Source: Gaiellasilicea sp035553355 (lineage in GTDB: Bacteria > Actinomycetota > Thermoleophilia > Gaiellales > Gaiellaceae). Taken from it: a stretch of 6,640 nucleotides of DNA. The notes beneath the pieces were generated by a model. It was not told the origin of the DNA, made no database searches, and saw only the letters and a list, made by a program, of their open reading frames with translations. The stretch lies in assembly GCA_035553355.1 (NCBI GenBank), contig DATMJW010000131.1, positions 1 through 6,640 on the forward strand, read 5' to 3'. The position numbers were made by a program, and so were the translations under genes. Shown here piece by piece: positions 5,973 to 6,640 of the stretch (the first letter of the stretch is position 1; every line of letters begins with the position of its first letter).

Positions 5973-6640
5973 CTAGCGGACGGTGAAGCTCGTCCGCAGG
6001 ATCCGCGTGTTCGGCAGGATCGCCGCGACGTTCTCCATGTTGCGGCTCTCCTGGTAGTCCGAGACCTGGACTGAGAGCACATGCCGGCCGCGGGCGAGGC
6101 CGGCGGTGTCGAGGCGGATCCGGCCGCCGGCGAAGCGCGCCCGCCGCTCGGCGCCGTCCACGCGGACGAAGACGGAACGCGGGTCGACGCCGGAGCCGGC
6201 GTCGCTCGCGGTGACGACGACGTCACCGCCCCGCGCGACGGCGCGCGTGCGCAGCGCCAGCGAGGGCGGCCTCGTGTCGTTGATCCAGTAGCGGAAGGTG
6301 AACGCGCCCGCGGCGGCCGCGCTCGGCGTGTCGAAGACGACGTCGTACGCGCCCGCGGCGGGGAGGATCGCGCCCGACGCGCGCACGGGCTGCTCGAAGA
6401 TCCGCAGGTACGGGTTGAGGTTGAACGGCAGCGCGGTGTAGCCGACGAGGCGGTTCTCGTCGCCGGCGCGGACGATGCGCGGCTCGATGCGGACTCCGCG
6501 CGCCTGCCGTGTCACGACCACGCCGAAGTTCGCCGCCGGCCGCCGCAGCGTCACGCGGTACACGCGCTCGGGACCGGTCAGGCTCGTCGCGACGCCGAGG
6601 CCGACCGCGCGCTCGGGGTAGCGGTACTCGGAGACGAGGC
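5973..6640 (-). CDS. C-terminal part of a beta-rich, probably secreted protein with an Ig-like domain (possible subtilase tail), partial
   Basis: On the minus strand the frame is open from the right edge to TAG at 5975-5973, giving 221 residues. An internal GTG at 6563 is not the start, since coding-like sequence (LVSEYRYPERAVGLGVATSLTG) continues upstream of it. There are no transmembrane helices; the sequence alternates polar and hydrophobic residues as in beta sandwiches. From about 'NDTRPPSLALRT' (residue 130 of the visible part) to the end it looks like a bacterial Ig-like domain: VVVTASDAGSGVDPRSVFVRVDG, then GLARGRHVLSVQVSDYQESRNMENVA and a final LRTSFTVR strand. Such tails are typical of secreted actinobacterial proteins, and my impression is that similar ones follow S8 (subtilisin-like) peptidase domains. 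No catalytic residues are in view, so that is a low-confidence guess. It is convergent with, and functionally separate from, the transporter operon. Confidence 0.75.
   Translation of the reverse strand, partial: LVSEYRYPERAVGLGVATSLTGPERVYRVTLRRPAANFGVVVTRQARGVRIEPRIVRAGDENRLVGYTALPFNLNPYLRIFEQPVRASGAILPAAGAYDVVFDTPSAAAAGAFTFRYWINDTRPPSLALRTRAVARGGDVVVTASDAGSGVDPRSVFVRVDGAERRARFAGGRIRLDTAGLARGRHVLSVQVSDYQESRNMENVAAILPNTRILRTSFTVR

Overview
The window is very GC-rich, uses almost only G/C-ending codons, and has a tightly packed operon with GTG starts and 4-bp stop/start overlaps. This fits a high-GC actinobacterium. The gene content and the style of the convergent secreted protein suggest the Thermoleophilia (Gaiellales/Solirubrobacterales type), but that placement is inference.

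Layout. The plus strand carries one apparent operon from the left edge to 5693. It holds the last 22 codons of an upstream gene (1-69, possibly an ABC-transporter ATPase), LivH-type permease (66-977), LivM-type permease (974-1996), a ketopantoate-reductase (PanE/ApbA) family dehydrogenase (1993-2916), an M24 'pita-bread' family protein (2904-4019) and an adenine deaminase (4003 to 5693, broken by a frame change near 5316). Every junction overlaps (4, 4, 4, 13 and 17 bp), so the genes are probably translationally coupled. After a 30-bp gap comes a small single-pass membrane protein (5724-5969), probably from its own leaderless promoter. A partial gene for a beta-rich, probably exported protein runs convergently from the right edge to 5973, with 3 bp between the two stop codons. 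There is no gene-free stretch over 300 bases, and I saw no RNA gene, CRISPR array or transposable element.

How the genes may work together. A Liv-type importer brings in a small polar nitrogenous compound. The linked amidohydrolase (adenine deaminase family), M24 hydrolase-like protein and NAD(P)H-dependent keto-acid reductase would then process it. The substrate cannot be read from the sequence.

Two observations stand out. First, the adenine deaminase reading frame is broken exactly where an 11-bp core flanked by a 6-bp inverted repeat (GTGCGC/GCGCAC) reads as the missing family motif RGFGLR on the opposite strand. A single template-switch event would explain both the micro-inversion and the 28 bp I infer to be missing. 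Second, the M24 protein keeps the fold signature but has lost most of the canonical metal ligands, and it is unusually histidine-rich around that site.
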